In this document: piece after piece, positions 9,268 through 18,185 of the stretch
How positions within the stretch are numbered: the stretch's first letter is position 1
Layout: each line of letters begins with the position of its first letter
Assembly (NCBI RefSeq): GCF_035982055.1
Contig: NZ_CP108427.1
Coordinates: 4,092,001 to 4,156,000, forward strand
Direction: 5' to 3'
Length of the DNA: 64,000 bases
Source: Streptomyces sp. NBC_01288
Lineage (GTDB): Bacteria > Actinomycetota > Actinomycetes > Streptomycetales > Streptomycetaceae
Notes under the pieces: model-generated
The model's input: only the letters and a program-made list of their open reading frames with translations
What the model was told of the DNA's origin: nothing
Database searches by the model: none
Program-made: the position numbers and the translations under genes

Positions 9268-10341
9268 GTGGCAGCGCACCGCAAGCCCCGACAGCGCTCG
9301 CTCAGCGGCAATACAGCCCGTACGGCGGCGACGATCGCCCTCGCGGGCGCGGCGACGGCGACCGGCTTCGACGGGACCTCGCACGCCGAGCCACAGCTGA
9401 CACCGACGCAGGTCAAGACCAAGGTGGACAAGCTGTACCAGGAGGCGGAGGTCGCGACCGAGAAGTACGACGGCGCGAAGGAGAAGGCGGACGCGGCCGA
9501 GAAGCAGCTGAACACCCTGCGGGACGAGGCGGCACGCAAGACGGAGAAGCTCAACTCGGCCCGGGACTCGCTGGGTTATGTCGCCGCCGCGCAGTACCGC
9601 GGCGGCGGGATCGACCCCGCGGTGCAGCTCATGCTCTCCAGCAACCCCGAACGGTATCTGGACGGCACCGAGTTCGCCGACCGCATGGGCCATCGGCAGA
9701 CGGCGGCCGTCGAGCTCGTACGGCAACAGCTGCGGGAGATCGAGCAGTTGCGCGGCGCCGCCCACATCGAGCTGACCTCGCTGAAGTCGCGGCAGGCGGA
9801 GCTGGGGAAGCAGAAGAAAACCATCAACGGCAAGCTGGACCAGGCACGCCGGCTGCTGTCCGGCCTGACCCCGCAGCAGCGGGCGCAGGTCGGCGACGCG
9901 GGTGGTACCGGCCGCGCGTCACGGTCGTCGACCACGGCCCGGGGCGCGCTGGCCGCGCCCGGTTCCTCCGCCGCCAGGGCCGACGCCCCCAACTCCCGTG
10001 CGGCAGCGGCCGTTTCCTACGCCTACCAGAAGCTCGGCAGCCCCTACGTCTGGGGGGCGACCGGCCCCAACGCCTTCGACTGCTCGGGCCTCGTGCAGGC
10101 CGCGTACAGCTCCGCCGGGGTCTCCCTGCCCCGCACGACCTACGCCCAGATCAACGCCGGCCAACGGGTCTCCCGGTCCGAACTGCGCCCCGGCGACCTG
10201 GTGTTCTTCTACTCGGGCATCAGTCACGTCGGCATCTACGTCGGCGACGGCCAGATGATCCACGCCCCGAACCCGACGGCGCCGGTGCGACTGGCGCCGA
10301 TCGACGAGATGCCGTTCGCGGGGGCGACCCGGGTGGTGTGA
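9268..10341 (+). CDS. Secreted NlpC/P60 peptidoglycan endopeptidase
   Basis: A 357-residue protein. A signal-like N-terminus (TAATIALAGAATATG) precedes a coiled coil of about 150 residues, a Ser/Ala-rich linker, and a C-terminal NlpC/P60 domain from about residue 245. The catalytic Cys lies in FDCSGLV (residue 272) and the His in SHVGIYVGDG, so the DL-endopeptidase should be active on stem peptides, as in RipA-like proteins. The GTG at 9268 is chosen from AAAGGAC 11 bases upstream and because it gives the usual MAAHRKP-type start. The gene at 6467 is its paralogue with Ser in place of this Cys. Confidence 0.88.
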   Translation: MAAHRKPRQRSLSGNTARTAATIALAGAATATGFDGTSHAEPQLTPTQVKTKVDKLYQEAEVATEKYDGAKEKADAAEKQLNTLRDEAARKTEKLNSARDSLGYVAAAQYRGGGIDPAVQLMLSSNPERYLDGTEFADRMGHRQTAAVELVRQQLREIEQLRGAAHIELTSLKSRQAELGKQKKTINGKLDQARRLLSGLTPQQRAQVGDAGGTGRASRSSTTARGALAAPGSSAARADAPNSRAAAAVSYAYQKLGSPYVWGATGPNAFDCSGLVQAAYSSAGVSLPRTTYAQINAGQRVSRSELRPGDLVFFYSGISHVGIYVGDGQMIHAPNPTAPVRLAPIDEMPFAGATRVV

Positions 10342-10387
10342 ATCCCCGGGGTATCCCTCAGGGGCCCCGGGTGAACTCCCTTACGGG

Positions 10388-11107
10388 TCACACCAGTCGA
10401 CGTGCCGTCGCCCAGCGCGTCAGCTCGTGCCGGTTGGACAGCTGGAGCTTCCTCAGTACCGCCGAGACATGGGACTCGACCGTCTTCACCGAGATGAACA
10501 GCTGCTTGGCGATCTCCTTGTAGGCGTAGCCGCGCGCGATGAGGCGGAGCACCTCGCGCTCGCGCTGGGTGAGGCGGTCGAGGTCCTCGTCGACCGGCGG
10601 GGCGTCGGTCGACGCGAAGGCGTCGAGGACGAAGCCGGCCAGGCGGGGCGAGAAGACCGCGTCGCCCTCCTGGACCCGGAAGATGGAGTTGACGAGGTCC
10701 GTGCCGGTGATCGTCTTGGTGACGTAGCCGCGCGCACCGCCGCGGATCACCCCGATCACGTCCTCCGCCGCGTCCGACACGGACAGGGCGAGGAAGCGGA
10801 CGGGCTGTTCGGCGTCGCTCATCAACGGGGCGCAGCGGCGCAGGACTTCGACCCCGCCGCCGCCCGGGAGGTGGACGTCGAGGAGGACCACCTCAGGGCG
10901 GGTCGCGGTGATGACCGTGACCGCCTGGTCGACGTCAGCGGCCTCGCCGACCACCTCGACTCCGGTCTCCTCGGTGCGGCCGATCTCGGCCTGTACCCCC
11001 GTACGGAACATGCGGTGGTCGTCGACGAGGACCACGCGCACGTGACGCCCGCCCGCGCTCCCGCCGGTCGGCTCCGCCGGTTCGTTCGTCTCGGTCGCGT
11101 CGCTCAT
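10388..11107 (-). CDS. NarL/LuxR-family response regulator
   Basis: 239 residues. The receiver domain (about residues 22-140) has the acidic pair DD, the phospho-acceptor in LLDVHLPGG and the conserved Lys in YVTKTI. The C-terminal LuxR-type HTH (about 170-235) includes LTQREREVLRLIARGY and VKTVESHVSAVLRKL. The start codon overlaps the stop of the upstream histidine kinase by four bases, so the two are translationally coupled and form a two-component system. A 14-base motif shared with the pcrA 3' end directly follows its stop. Confidence 0.9.
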   Translation of the reverse strand: MSDATETNEPAEPTGGSAGGRHVRVVLVDDHRMFRTGVQAEIGRTEETGVEVVGEAADVDQAVTVITATRPEVVLLDVHLPGGGGVEVLRRCAPLMSDAEQPVRFLALSVSDAAEDVIGVIRGGARGYVTKTITGTDLVNSIFRVQEGDAVFSPRLAGFVLDAFASTDAPPVDEDLDRLTQREREVLRLIARGYAYKEIAKQLFISVKTVESHVSAVLRKLQLSNRHELTRWATARRLV

Positions 11108-12396
11108 GACGTCTTCTCCACCCTCTCCATCTCCAGCTCGACCTCGGTACCGCCGTCCGGCACCGCGCGCAGTCGTGCCGTACCGCCGTGGCGCTCCATA
11201 CGGCCGATGATCGATTCTCTGACACCCATGCGGTCGGCGGGTATCGAGTCGAGATCGAAGCCCGGTCCGCGGTCACGGACGGACACGAAGACCGTCTTCC
11301 CCTCCACCTCGGCGTAGACCTGTACGGCGCCGCCCTCGCCACCGTACTTGGCCGCGTTCACCATCGCTTCGCGCGCGGCCTGCATCTGGGCGCCGATTCT
11401 CTCGTCGAGCGGGCAGTCGCCGACGATGACGACCTCGATGGGGACGCCGTGCTTGTCCTCGACCTCGGCCGCGCTGCGGCGCACCGCCTCGGCGAGGGTG
11501 TCGGGTTCGTCGGCCTCGTCCTTGCCGGTGCCCTCCGGTTTGTAGAGCCAGGCGCGCAGGTCGCGCTCCTGGGCCCGGGCCAGGCGGCGCACTTCGTTGG
11601 GGCTCTCCGCGTTGCGCTGGATCAGGGTCAGGGTGTGCAGCACGGAGTCGTGGACATGGGCGGCGACCTCGGCGCGCTCCTGGGCGCGGATGCGCATCAG
11701 ACGCTCCTCGGAGAGGTCCTGGGTCATCCGCACGAGGTACGGGCCGGCGAGCAGCGTGATACCGACGAGGACCGCGAGAGCGGCCTGGAGGACTGAGCCG
11801 AGATGGTCGGCGGAGCCCTGGAGCACGAAGATCGCGGTGGCACCGGCGGTGACGAGCAGGACCCCGCCGCCCGCGCGCAGCAGGCTGAGCGTACGGCGGC
11901 GGCTGCCGACCTCGGCCCAGCGTGCGCGGCGGGCGTTGTCCGCCTGGCGCCAGACGAGAGCGACGCCCGCGCCGACGAGGACGGTCGGGAAGAGATAGGC
12001 CTTGGCGCCATTGCCCAGGTTCACATTGCCGACGAAGACCAGCGCGACGACGACCATGAGGAGCAGGGCGACGATCTGGCCCTTGTCCGGCTTGCGGGCG
12101 ACGAGTCTGCGGCGGCCGTCCGGCGAGGTCTCGGTGGAGACGAGCGACGGGGGCCGCTGGCCGGCGACCCCGCCGACGCCGAGCGGCACGAAGAACCAGA
12201 ACGAGGCGTACAGCAACGCGCCGAGTCCGTCCGCGAGGAACAGCCCCACGAACACCAGCCGCACCCAGATCACCGGCAGCCCGAGATGCCCGGCGAGCCC
12301 CCGCGCCACACCACCGAGCCAGCGTCCGTCACTGCTGCGGTAGAGCTTGCGCGGCGGCCGCGGGTCCTCGACGGGCAATGCTGCGGCTTCCGGCAT
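11104..12396 (-). CDS. PspC-domain sensor histidine kinase
   Basis: About 430 residues. An N-terminal PspC domain (LYRSSDGRWLGGVARGLAGHLGL, roughly residues 18-75) with one membrane helix is followed by several further membrane segments. A HisKA_3-type dimerisation helix contains the phospho-acceptor His in AAHVHDSVLHTL. The HATPase has an N-box REAMVNAAKYG and a G-box DRGPGFDL. It is the cognate kinase of the response regulator at 10388. PspC at the sensor end points to envelope stress. The ATG at 12396 is preferred, but GTG at 12411 is possible; neither has a strong ribosome binding site. The divergent gene at 13390 also carries PspC. Confidence 0.85.
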   Translation of the reverse strand: MPEAAALPVEDPRPPRKLYRSSDGRWLGGVARGLAGHLGLPVIWVRLVFVGLFLADGLGALLYASFWFFVPLGVGGVAGQRPPSLVSTETSPDGRRRLVARKPDKGQIVALLLMVVVALVFVGNVNLGNGAKAYLFPTVLVGAGVALVWRQADNARRARWAEVGSRRRTLSLLRAGGGVLLVTAGATAIFVLQGSADHLGSVLQAALAVLVGITLLAGPYLVRMTQDLSEERLMRIRAQERAEVAAHVHDSVLHTLTLIQRNAESPNEVRRLARAQERDLRAWLYKPEGTGKDEADEPDTLAEAVRRSAAEVEDKHGVPIEVVIVGDCPLDERIGAQMQAAREAMVNAAKYGGEGGAVQVYAEVEGKTVFVSVRDRGPGFDLDSIPADRMGVRESIIGRMERHGGTARLRAVPDGGTEVELEMERVEKTS

Positions 12397-12556
12397 GCCA
12401 CCGATGTTCACACGCCCCGCCGCCCGAGGCATCAGGGTCGACCCCCGAGACTCCCCTGATCTTCGAATCCGGCGCGCTCGGTCCGCGAAAACGGCGTGCG
12501 GCGGGGGTTCTGACGGGTTGCCGGAAGATGAGGCGGGCGTCCTCGGTCCATGGGTC

Positions 12557-13200
12557 GGCTGCGGCTGCGGGGGATCTGGGCGTCACCAGCACGCGGGCCG
12601 GTCGCGGTGCCGGTCGCCGTGGCACGCGAGCCCGGATGGCAACCCGGCGCTGCGGTCTGTGGGCCGTCGGCGGCTGCGGCTGCGGCTGCGGCTGCGGCTG
12701 CGGCTGCGGCTGCGGCTGCGGGGGATCTGAGCACCACCGGCACACGAGCCAGCCGCGGTGCCGGTCGCCGTGGCACGCGAGCCCGGATGGCAACCCGGCG
12801 CTGCGGTCTGTGGGTCGTCGGCGGCTGCGGCTGCGGCTGCGGCTGCGGCTGCGGCTGCGGCTGCGGCTGCGGCTGCGGCTGCGGCTGCGGCTGCGGCTGC
12901 GGCTGCGGCTGCGGGGGATCTGAGCACCACCGGCACACGGGCCGGTCGCGGTGCCGGTCGCCGTGGCACGGGAGCCCGGCGGGCAACCCGCCGCCGCGAT
13001 CCGTGGGTCGCCGACGGCTGCCGGAGATCCCGAGCGCCACCGGCACACGAGCCAGCCGCGGTGCCAGGCGCCATGGCACGGGAGCCCGGCAGGCAATCCG
13101 CCGCCGCGATCCGTGGGTCGCCGACGGCTGCCGGAGATCCCGAGCGCCACCGGCACACGAGCCGGTGGTGGTGCCGGTCGTGATGTCAGTCGCCGTGGCA
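12557..13200. repeat. Compound tandem repeat: ~103-bp units separated by (GGCTGC)n
   Basis: Five degenerate copies of a roughly 103-bp unit begin near 12573, 12724, 12917, 13026 and 13136. Each starts GATCT or GATCC and includes a CACCGGCACACG-like stretch, a CCGTGGCAC-like stretch and a GTGGGTCG-like stretch. Between units are perfect (GGCTGC) runs: 2 copies at 12557-12568, 8 at 12672-12719 and 15 at 12823-12912, with a single GGCTGC-like remnant before units four and five. Unit spacing (151, 193, 109, 110) equals about 103 plus six per hexamer. Open frames here are an artefact: all six frames of the hexamer are stop-free. Confidence 0.9.
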
Positions 13201-13389
13201 CAGGAAGCCCGGCGGGCACCCGGCCGCCCGCGGCGACCGCGCCCGCCCGGCGAACAGCTCGCGGCGCAGCCCGCCCGCACACACCACAGGCCCTCGAACA
13301 CTCCCCCGGTCCGGGTCAGGGCGGATTTCAGGGTTCGGCCAGGGTCGTCCCGACTGCCATCGGCGGCTCGCGGCGGGCAGCATGGACGC

Positions 13390-14811
13390 ATGACAGATCA
13401 CGAGCGCGCCGCGACGGGTCAGGGACCCGGCTCCGGCCCACGTCCGCAAGCGGGCGGCGGGCCGCAGGACGCCGTGCCCGGCGCGGGTGCCGCCTCTGCG
13501 CCGGGTGCCGTGCCCGGCGGCGGCACCGCGGCCGCGGCTCCGCACCGGTTCCGCCGGGACCGGCGGTCCAAGGTGCTCGCGGGGGTGTGCGCGGGGCTCG
13601 GGCGGCAGTGCGACATGGACCCGGTGATCTTCCGGATCACGCTCGCCGTGCTCTCGGCGACGGGCGGCATCGGCCTCATCTTCTACGGCTTCGCATGGCT
13701 CTTCGTCCCGTACGACGACGAGGAGGAGAACGAGGTCCGCAAGCTCTTCACCGGCCGCGTGGACGGCCAGGCCCTGGCCGCCGTGCTGTTCGCGCTGGTC
13801 GGCTGCGGTGTGTTCCTGTCGATGCTGAACAACGCCAGCGTGCTCACCTTCGCCGTCGTCCTCTCCCTCCTGCTGGCGGGCGCGGGGTACTGGTCGCAGC
13901 AGCGCGGCGCCCCCGACCCCGACCCGCTCGCCGCGCAGGCCGTCGCCGACGCCCCGCCGGAGGCCCAGGCGCCGCCGGTGGCCACCACCTACCCCTCCTG
14001 GTGGCGTGATCCGATCGTCAAGGACGGCACACACGTCGGTGGCACCGGTTATCTGTGGGGCCCGGGCGACTCCCGCGACCGTGACATCGCGGACGTGATC
14101 GACGTCAGGCTCGCCCCCTCCTACCCGCACTGGCCCGCGGATCAGCGGGCCCCTCGCCCGGCGCCCCCGAAAACGCGCGGCCCGCGCTGGATCGGCGGCT
14201 GGGTGTTCCTGCTCGCGTTGCTCGCGGGGGCCCTCGGCACCGCCGCGAAGTGGGACGACCAGGCGCTCGGCACCAGCCTCCAGGCGGGCCTGGCCTGTGC
14301 GCTCGTCGTCTTCGGCCTGGGCATCGCGGTCAGCGCGTTCCTCGGGCGTACGGGGGCGGGCTCGGTGTTCCTCGCGATCGTCACGGCCGGCCTGCTCGCC
14401 GCCTCGGCGGCCCTGCCCAAGGACCTCACCACGCACTGGGACCGCCTCACCTGGCAGCCCGCGACGGTGGCGGACGTACAGAAGAAGTACGACCTCGGGA
14501 ACGGTGTGGGCACGCTCGACCTGACCCGGCTGCGGCCGGCCAAGGGGCAGACGGTCGCGACGGACGCGGAGGTGGGCGTCGGGCAGCTGAAGGTGATCGT
14601 GCCGCCGAACGTGACGGTGCGGCTGAGTGTGGACGTACGCGTCGGGGACATCCAGTTGCCCGGTGACGACAAGAAGGACGTGGACGTGGAGCCGGGCAAG
14701 CACAAGCAGGTCACCCTGACCCCGGCGACGGGCGTCAAGAGCATCGGCACGCTGGACCTGGACCTCCAAGTCGGCGTCGGACAGGCGGAGGTCAGCCGTG
14801 CTGCGTCATGA
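13390..14811 (+). CDS. PspC-domain membrane protein with LiaF-like C-terminus
   Basis: 473 residues. A Gly/Pro/Ala-rich N-terminus leads to PspC (about residues 50-110, HRFRRDRRSKVLAGVCAGLG), further membrane segments, and a C-terminal domain from about residue 365. The latter has repeated VGVGQ-type strands (GVGQLKVIVPPNVTVRL and VGVGQAEVS) typical of LiaF-like domains. It is divergent from a PspC-type histidine kinase and its regulator, so it is a plausible accessory sensor or inhibitor of that system. The ATG at 13390 is chosen because upstream sequence in the same frame is repeat DNA. The next gene overlaps it by 14 bases. Confidence 0.82.
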   Translation: MTDHERAATGQGPGSGPRPQAGGGPQDAVPGAGAASAPGAVPGGGTAAAAPHRFRRDRRSKVLAGVCAGLGRQCDMDPVIFRITLAVLSATGGIGLIFYGFAWLFVPYDDEEENEVRKLFTGRVDGQALAAVLFALVGCGVFLSMLNNASVLTFAVVLSLLLAGAGYWSQQRGAPDPDPLAAQAVADAPPEAQAPPVATTYPSWWRDPIVKDGTHVGGTGYLWGPGDSRDRDIADVIDVRLAPSYPHWPADQRAPRPAPPKTRGPRWIGGWVFLLALLAGALGTAAKWDDQALGTSLQAGLACALVVFGLGIAVSAFLGRTGAGSVFLAIVTAGLLAASAALPKDLTTHWDRLTWQPATVADVQKKYDLGNGVGTLDLTRLRPAKGQTVATDAEVGVGQLKVIVPPNVTVRLSVDVRVGDIQLPGDDKKDVDVEPGKHKQVTLTPATGVKSIGTLDLDLQVGVGQAEVSRAAS

Positions 14812-15040
14812 GTTCCAGCCCGGAAAGCTGGTCGCCGGTCTCTTCCTCGCCGCCGCGGGCGTCCTCTACGCCGGGGACGCGGGCGGACTGTGGGTGACCG
14901 AGTGGTTCGCGGTGATCCCGCTGGTCACGGTCGGCCTGGTCCTGGCCGGTGTGGTGGCGGGCGTCAACGGCGCGGTCCGCAGACGCCGAGGGGCCGGCCG
15001 CAGGAACACGGCCGACCCCGGTCCGGACATATCCGGCTGA
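14798..15040 (+). CDS. Small membrane protein coupled to the PspC/LiaF-like gene
   Basis: 80 residues beginning at GTG 14798, inside the last 14 bases of the preceding gene. Two hydrophobic helices (LVAGLFLAAAGVLYAG and FAVIPLVTVGLVLAGVVAGV) are followed by an Arg-rich tail. The overlap indicates translational coupling, so it probably works with the PspC/LiaF-like protein. Function is unknown. Confidence 0.7.
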   Translation: MLRHEFQPGKLVAGLFLAAAGVLYAGDAGGLWVTEWFAVIPLVTVGLVLAGVVAGVNGAVRRRRGAGRRNTADPGPDISG

Positions 15041-15119
15041 AGATCGTCTACGAACGGTACGGACAGCCCGCCCGGAAGGAGCCCGGCGGATTCACCGCCG
15101 GCGGCTCCCTCCTCGGGAG

Positions 15120-15650
15120 CTACCGGTAGCCGCCCGTCCGTTGCCTTCGCCTTCCGCGGATCACCGCGTCGAAGGAGAACATCGAGGCGCCGGCGAGGAC
15201 TAGGGGCAGCCAGGCCATCAGGTAGGCGAGGTCGTTGCCGTAGTAGTACGGGTCGTTGGCCCAGCTGATGGTCAGCCACAGGCTGAGCGAGATAAGCGCG
15301 CCGCCGAGTGCGGCGAGGCGGGCCAGCAGGCCGATCAACGTGCCGATGCCGACGGCGAGTTCACCGAAGGCGATGGCGTAGCCGAAGCCGACGGGGTTCT
15401 TCAGGGACAGGTCCACCAGGGCCGGGATCGCCGCCGAGTCGCGGACCGCGCGCATCGTCTCGCCGATCGAACCGGCGCCGGAGGACTTCATGAAGGCACT
15501 GTCGGTGAGTTTGTCCAGGCCTGCATAGATGAAGGTGACGCCGAGGAAGACGCGCAATGGGAGCAGGGCGTATCGGGTGGCGGTGTCCCGCCAGCCCCGG
15601 TCGCCGTCTAGGTATGGGGTTTGCGTATCCATTCGAGTGCCGTGAGTCAT
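15120..15650 (-). CDS. DoxX-family membrane protein
   Basis: About 176 residues with four membrane helices. The first contains LLPLRVFLGVTFIYAGLDKL, the typical DoxX opening, and a later segment is FGELAVGIGTLIGLLARLAAL. DoxX proteins are quinol-oxidase-associated or redox-linked membrane proteins; the exact role here is unknown. The start is uncertain: ATG at 15650 or 15632, neither with a clear ribosome binding site. Confidence 0.75.
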   Translation of the reverse strand: MTHGTRMDTQTPYLDGDRGWRDTATRYALLPLRVFLGVTFIYAGLDKLTDSAFMKSSGAGSIGETMRAVRDSAAIPALVDLSLKNPVGFGYAIAFGELAVGIGTLIGLLARLAALGGALISLSLWLTISWANDPYYYGNDLAYLMAWLPLVLAGASMFSFDAVIRGRRRQRTGGYR

Positions 15651-15790
15651 CGCCCGTGGCCGCCTCTCGCCTGCTGTGCCGTGACCCCTCAACAGACCAT
15701 ACGTACGAATAGGGGGACCCGCTCAATGATTCTTCAACCAGTTTTCGCGACCTTGGCACGGCTCATTCGGTGGGCGGCCCGTCGAGGGCG

Positions 15791-17071
15791 TCAGTCCATG
15801 ACGTCGACGACGCAGGCGTTGGTCTCCACGCCCGCCGCGGTCACGACCTGTACCTCCACGCGTCCGGGTTCGACGTCGACCGGGACCGGGACGGTCAGGA
15901 GGGTGTCCGTCGGGTTGGAGAAGCCGCCGGTGACCGGGACCAGCGGGACGTGGACGTTGACCGGGCCGATCCGGACGACCATCCGGGAGAGCCGGTCGGC
16001 GGTCTGGGCGCCCGGGGGTACGAAGCCCGCGCCGCGGATCTCGATGTCGTCGCCGGTGCGGATGGGGGCGTCGAGGTCGCCCGCCTCACGGGAACGCACC
16101 ACGGAGAGGATGACCGGGCGGCCGCCCTCCGCGTACTTGCCGGCCAGGTATGTCGCGGCCGAGATCAGCACCACGACCGCCAATCCCCAGGGCAGGTCGG
16201 GCAGTTGGTCGGGGCGGCGGGCCAGGCGTACGGCCACGAAGACGAGGGCCACGGCGCTGATCGCGACGTACTGGATGTCGGCGAAGGTGCCGCGGCCCGC
16301 GTCGTCGGTGAGGAGGTCGGCGGCGCGGGGGCGGTCGGCGGGGAGTTTCTGGAGCCGCTGGCCCAGCACGCGCAGGCCGACGACCCGGCGGACGAGCACG
16401 GCGATCGCGCAGACCACGGCGAGGACGGTCACCACACCGGCGCCGCGGGCGAGTTCGAGGCCGGAGATGAGGGCGTCGCGTTCGGCGTGGTCGGAGGCGG
16501 CGGCGAGGCGGCCGGCCAGGACCAGCACCGCGTACGCCACGAACAGAACCCAGGAGACGGCCACGGCACGGGAGGTCGACAGCCGGTTGTCCTCACCGAT
16601 GACCGGGGCCAGCGCACCGCCACGGGCTCGGTGGAACCAGGAGGCCGCCGTCAGCGCACCGGCGACCACGAGCGCGGCGAGCAGTCCGGCCGTGCGAGCC
16701 GCCGTCCAGCCGGCGCCGATCGCGGTGAGCGCCTGCACCAGGAGCAGCACGACGAAGGCGCTCCACACCGCGAAGGCCGTGCGGTGCCACAGGCGGGCCA
16801 GCCAGGCGCCGCCCTCGGCGCGGCCGCGTTCGGCGACGACGTCGGCTGACTGGGTCAGTTCGTCCGAGACCCACTGCCGGGAGGCGGACACCGAGTGCGC
16901 CACCGCCGCGGGCAGGCCCTCGCCGGCCGCGAAGCCGTCCCGCTTGACGAGGAACGCGGCGACCGCGCGCCGATGCCCCTCGCGTGCTCCGTGCGGGCAG
17001 TCCCCGCAGGTGCAGCCGCCTCCGTGGGCACCGACGTGCTCGCCGCCCTGTCTCGCCTCCTGCACCGCCAC
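15791..17071 (-). CDS. Multi-pass membrane protein with a C-terminal IPT/TIG-like domain
   Basis: 426 residues. The N-terminus contains Cys-rich GGGCTCGDCPHG, then about 60 soluble residues, then six or more hydrophobic helices between about residues 95 and 320. The last 100 residues look like an immunoglobulin-type IPT/TIG fold (GDDIEIRGAGFVPPG, then VRIGPVNVHVPL). I do not recognise a named family. The CGDCPHG cluster could bind a metal, which is inference. Confidence 0.65.
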   Translation of the reverse strand: MAVQEARQGGEHVGAHGGGCTCGDCPHGAREGHRRAVAAFLVKRDGFAAGEGLPAAVAHSVSASRQWVSDELTQSADVVAERGRAEGGAWLARLWHRTAFAVWSAFVVLLLVQALTAIGAGWTAARTAGLLAALVVAGALTAASWFHRARGGALAPVIGEDNRLSTSRAVAVSWVLFVAYAVLVLAGRLAAASDHAERDALISGLELARGAGVVTVLAVVCAIAVLVRRVVGLRVLGQRLQKLPADRPRAADLLTDDAGRGTFADIQYVAISAVALVFVAVRLARRPDQLPDLPWGLAVVVLISAATYLAGKYAEGGRPVILSVVRSREAGDLDAPIRTGDDIEIRGAGFVPPGAQTADRLSRMVVRIGPVNVHVPLVPVTGGFSNPTDTLLTVPVPVDVEPGRVEVQVVTAAGVETNACVVDVMD

Positions 17072-17280
17072 GCCCGACGCCTGCCTTCCCCATGCCCCTC
17101 GGCCCGCGACCCCGGACCCTCACGTTCGGCGGCCGGCTCCGAAGCCTTTGGCCACCGCCTTGCAACTCCCGCACGACAACAGCGGATTGTGCCCTACGGG
17201 ACACGGCCCGCGTCCGGCAGGTCTGGTCAGCGCGGGTGAAGTGACGGCCGCCGTGTTGACCCGGCTGCGAGAATTTCCCT

Positions 17281-18180
17281 ATGGCCGAGATCATCCAGCG
17301 CGACGGGACCTGGGCCTTCGACGGCACAACGGTCCGTATCACGCCGGGACTTCACCGCTCCGTGCCACTGTTCCGGCAGACGTACGGGGAGATCGCCGTG
17401 CCCCTCGAAGCCGTCGCGGGCGTCGTCTACGAACCCGAACGCAAGCGTGGCCGACTGCGGCTGAGGCTGCGCGAGGGCGCCGACCCGCTGCTCCAGGCGA
17501 CCGGCGGCCGGCTGCCGGACGCGGCGGATCCGTACCGGCTGATCGTGGACATCGACCGGTCCGGGGTGGCCGAGTACGTGGCGGAGGAGATCCGGCACGG
17601 GCTGCTCCTCGACCAGATCCCCAAGGACCCCACCAAGGCGTATCTCCTGCCGGGCCCGCCGGTGCCGGTCTCGGTGCGCTCGTCCGACGGCACGGTGTCG
17701 TTCGACGGCGCCCAGGTGCGCATCGACTGGTCCGACACCTCGGAGCGCGTCAAGCGGGCCACCGGGCCGCGCATAGTCGCCGTGGGCGACCTCGTCCAGG
17801 TGGAGTGGCTGCCCAACTGCGGTTACGAGGATGGGTTCATGCGGTTCGTGACCCGCGAGACGGTGTTCTCCAAACTGCCGCCGGAGAAGGACCCGTACGC
17901 CCTCGATCTGTGGGGCAGCACCCGCCGGGACCTGCTCACGGCACTGGTCGCGACGGCGGTGACCGCGCGGCTGCCGCATCCATCGGCCCGGGAACACGAA
18001 CGCGACGAGGGCGAGTTCGCGGACCGGCCCCGACGGGCGGCCCTCGTCCCGCCGCCGGCCGACCATCACGACGTACTCCTGCGCAGGCTGCGGGAGTTGG
18101 GGGAGCTGCACCGGGAAGGGGTGCTCACCGACGAGGAGTTCACGATGACCAAGGCGGCGGTGCTGCGGGGTTTCCGGTAG
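17281..18180 (+). CDS. DUF4429 protein with a C-terminal SHOCT domain
   Basis: 299 residues. Two copies of a DUF4429-like unit occur: MAEIIQRDGTWAFDGTTVRI near the start and VRSSDGTVSFDGAQVRIDW near residue 130. A C-terminal SHOCT motif, LRRLRELGELHREGVLTDEEF, covers about residues 265-290. SHOCT segments often promote oligomerisation in bacterial proteins; the biochemical role is unknown. No ribosome binding site is evident before the ATG, and TTGACC lies at 17254. Confidence 0.8.
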   Translation: MAEIIQRDGTWAFDGTTVRITPGLHRSVPLFRQTYGEIAVPLEAVAGVVYEPERKRGRLRLRLREGADPLLQATGGRLPDAADPYRLIVDIDRSGVAEYVAEEIRHGLLLDQIPKDPTKAYLLPGPPVPVSVRSSDGTVSFDGAQVRIDWSDTSERVKRATGPRIVAVGDLVQVEWLPNCGYEDGFMRFVTRETVFSKLPPEKDPYALDLWGSTRRDLLTALVATAVTARLPHPSAREHERDEGEFADRPRRAALVPPPADHHDVLLRRLRELGELHREGVLTDEEFTMTKAAVLRGFR

Positions 18181-18185
18181 GGGCC

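Noticed and set aside
12329..13390. Repeat-derived frames (poly-Ala, Gln-Pro, Arg-Ser, Gly-Cys) upstream of the PspC genes
   Set aside because: All six frames of (GGCTGC)n are open, so the ORFs are a consequence of the repeat. No start site or unit-wise codon preference supports a protein.
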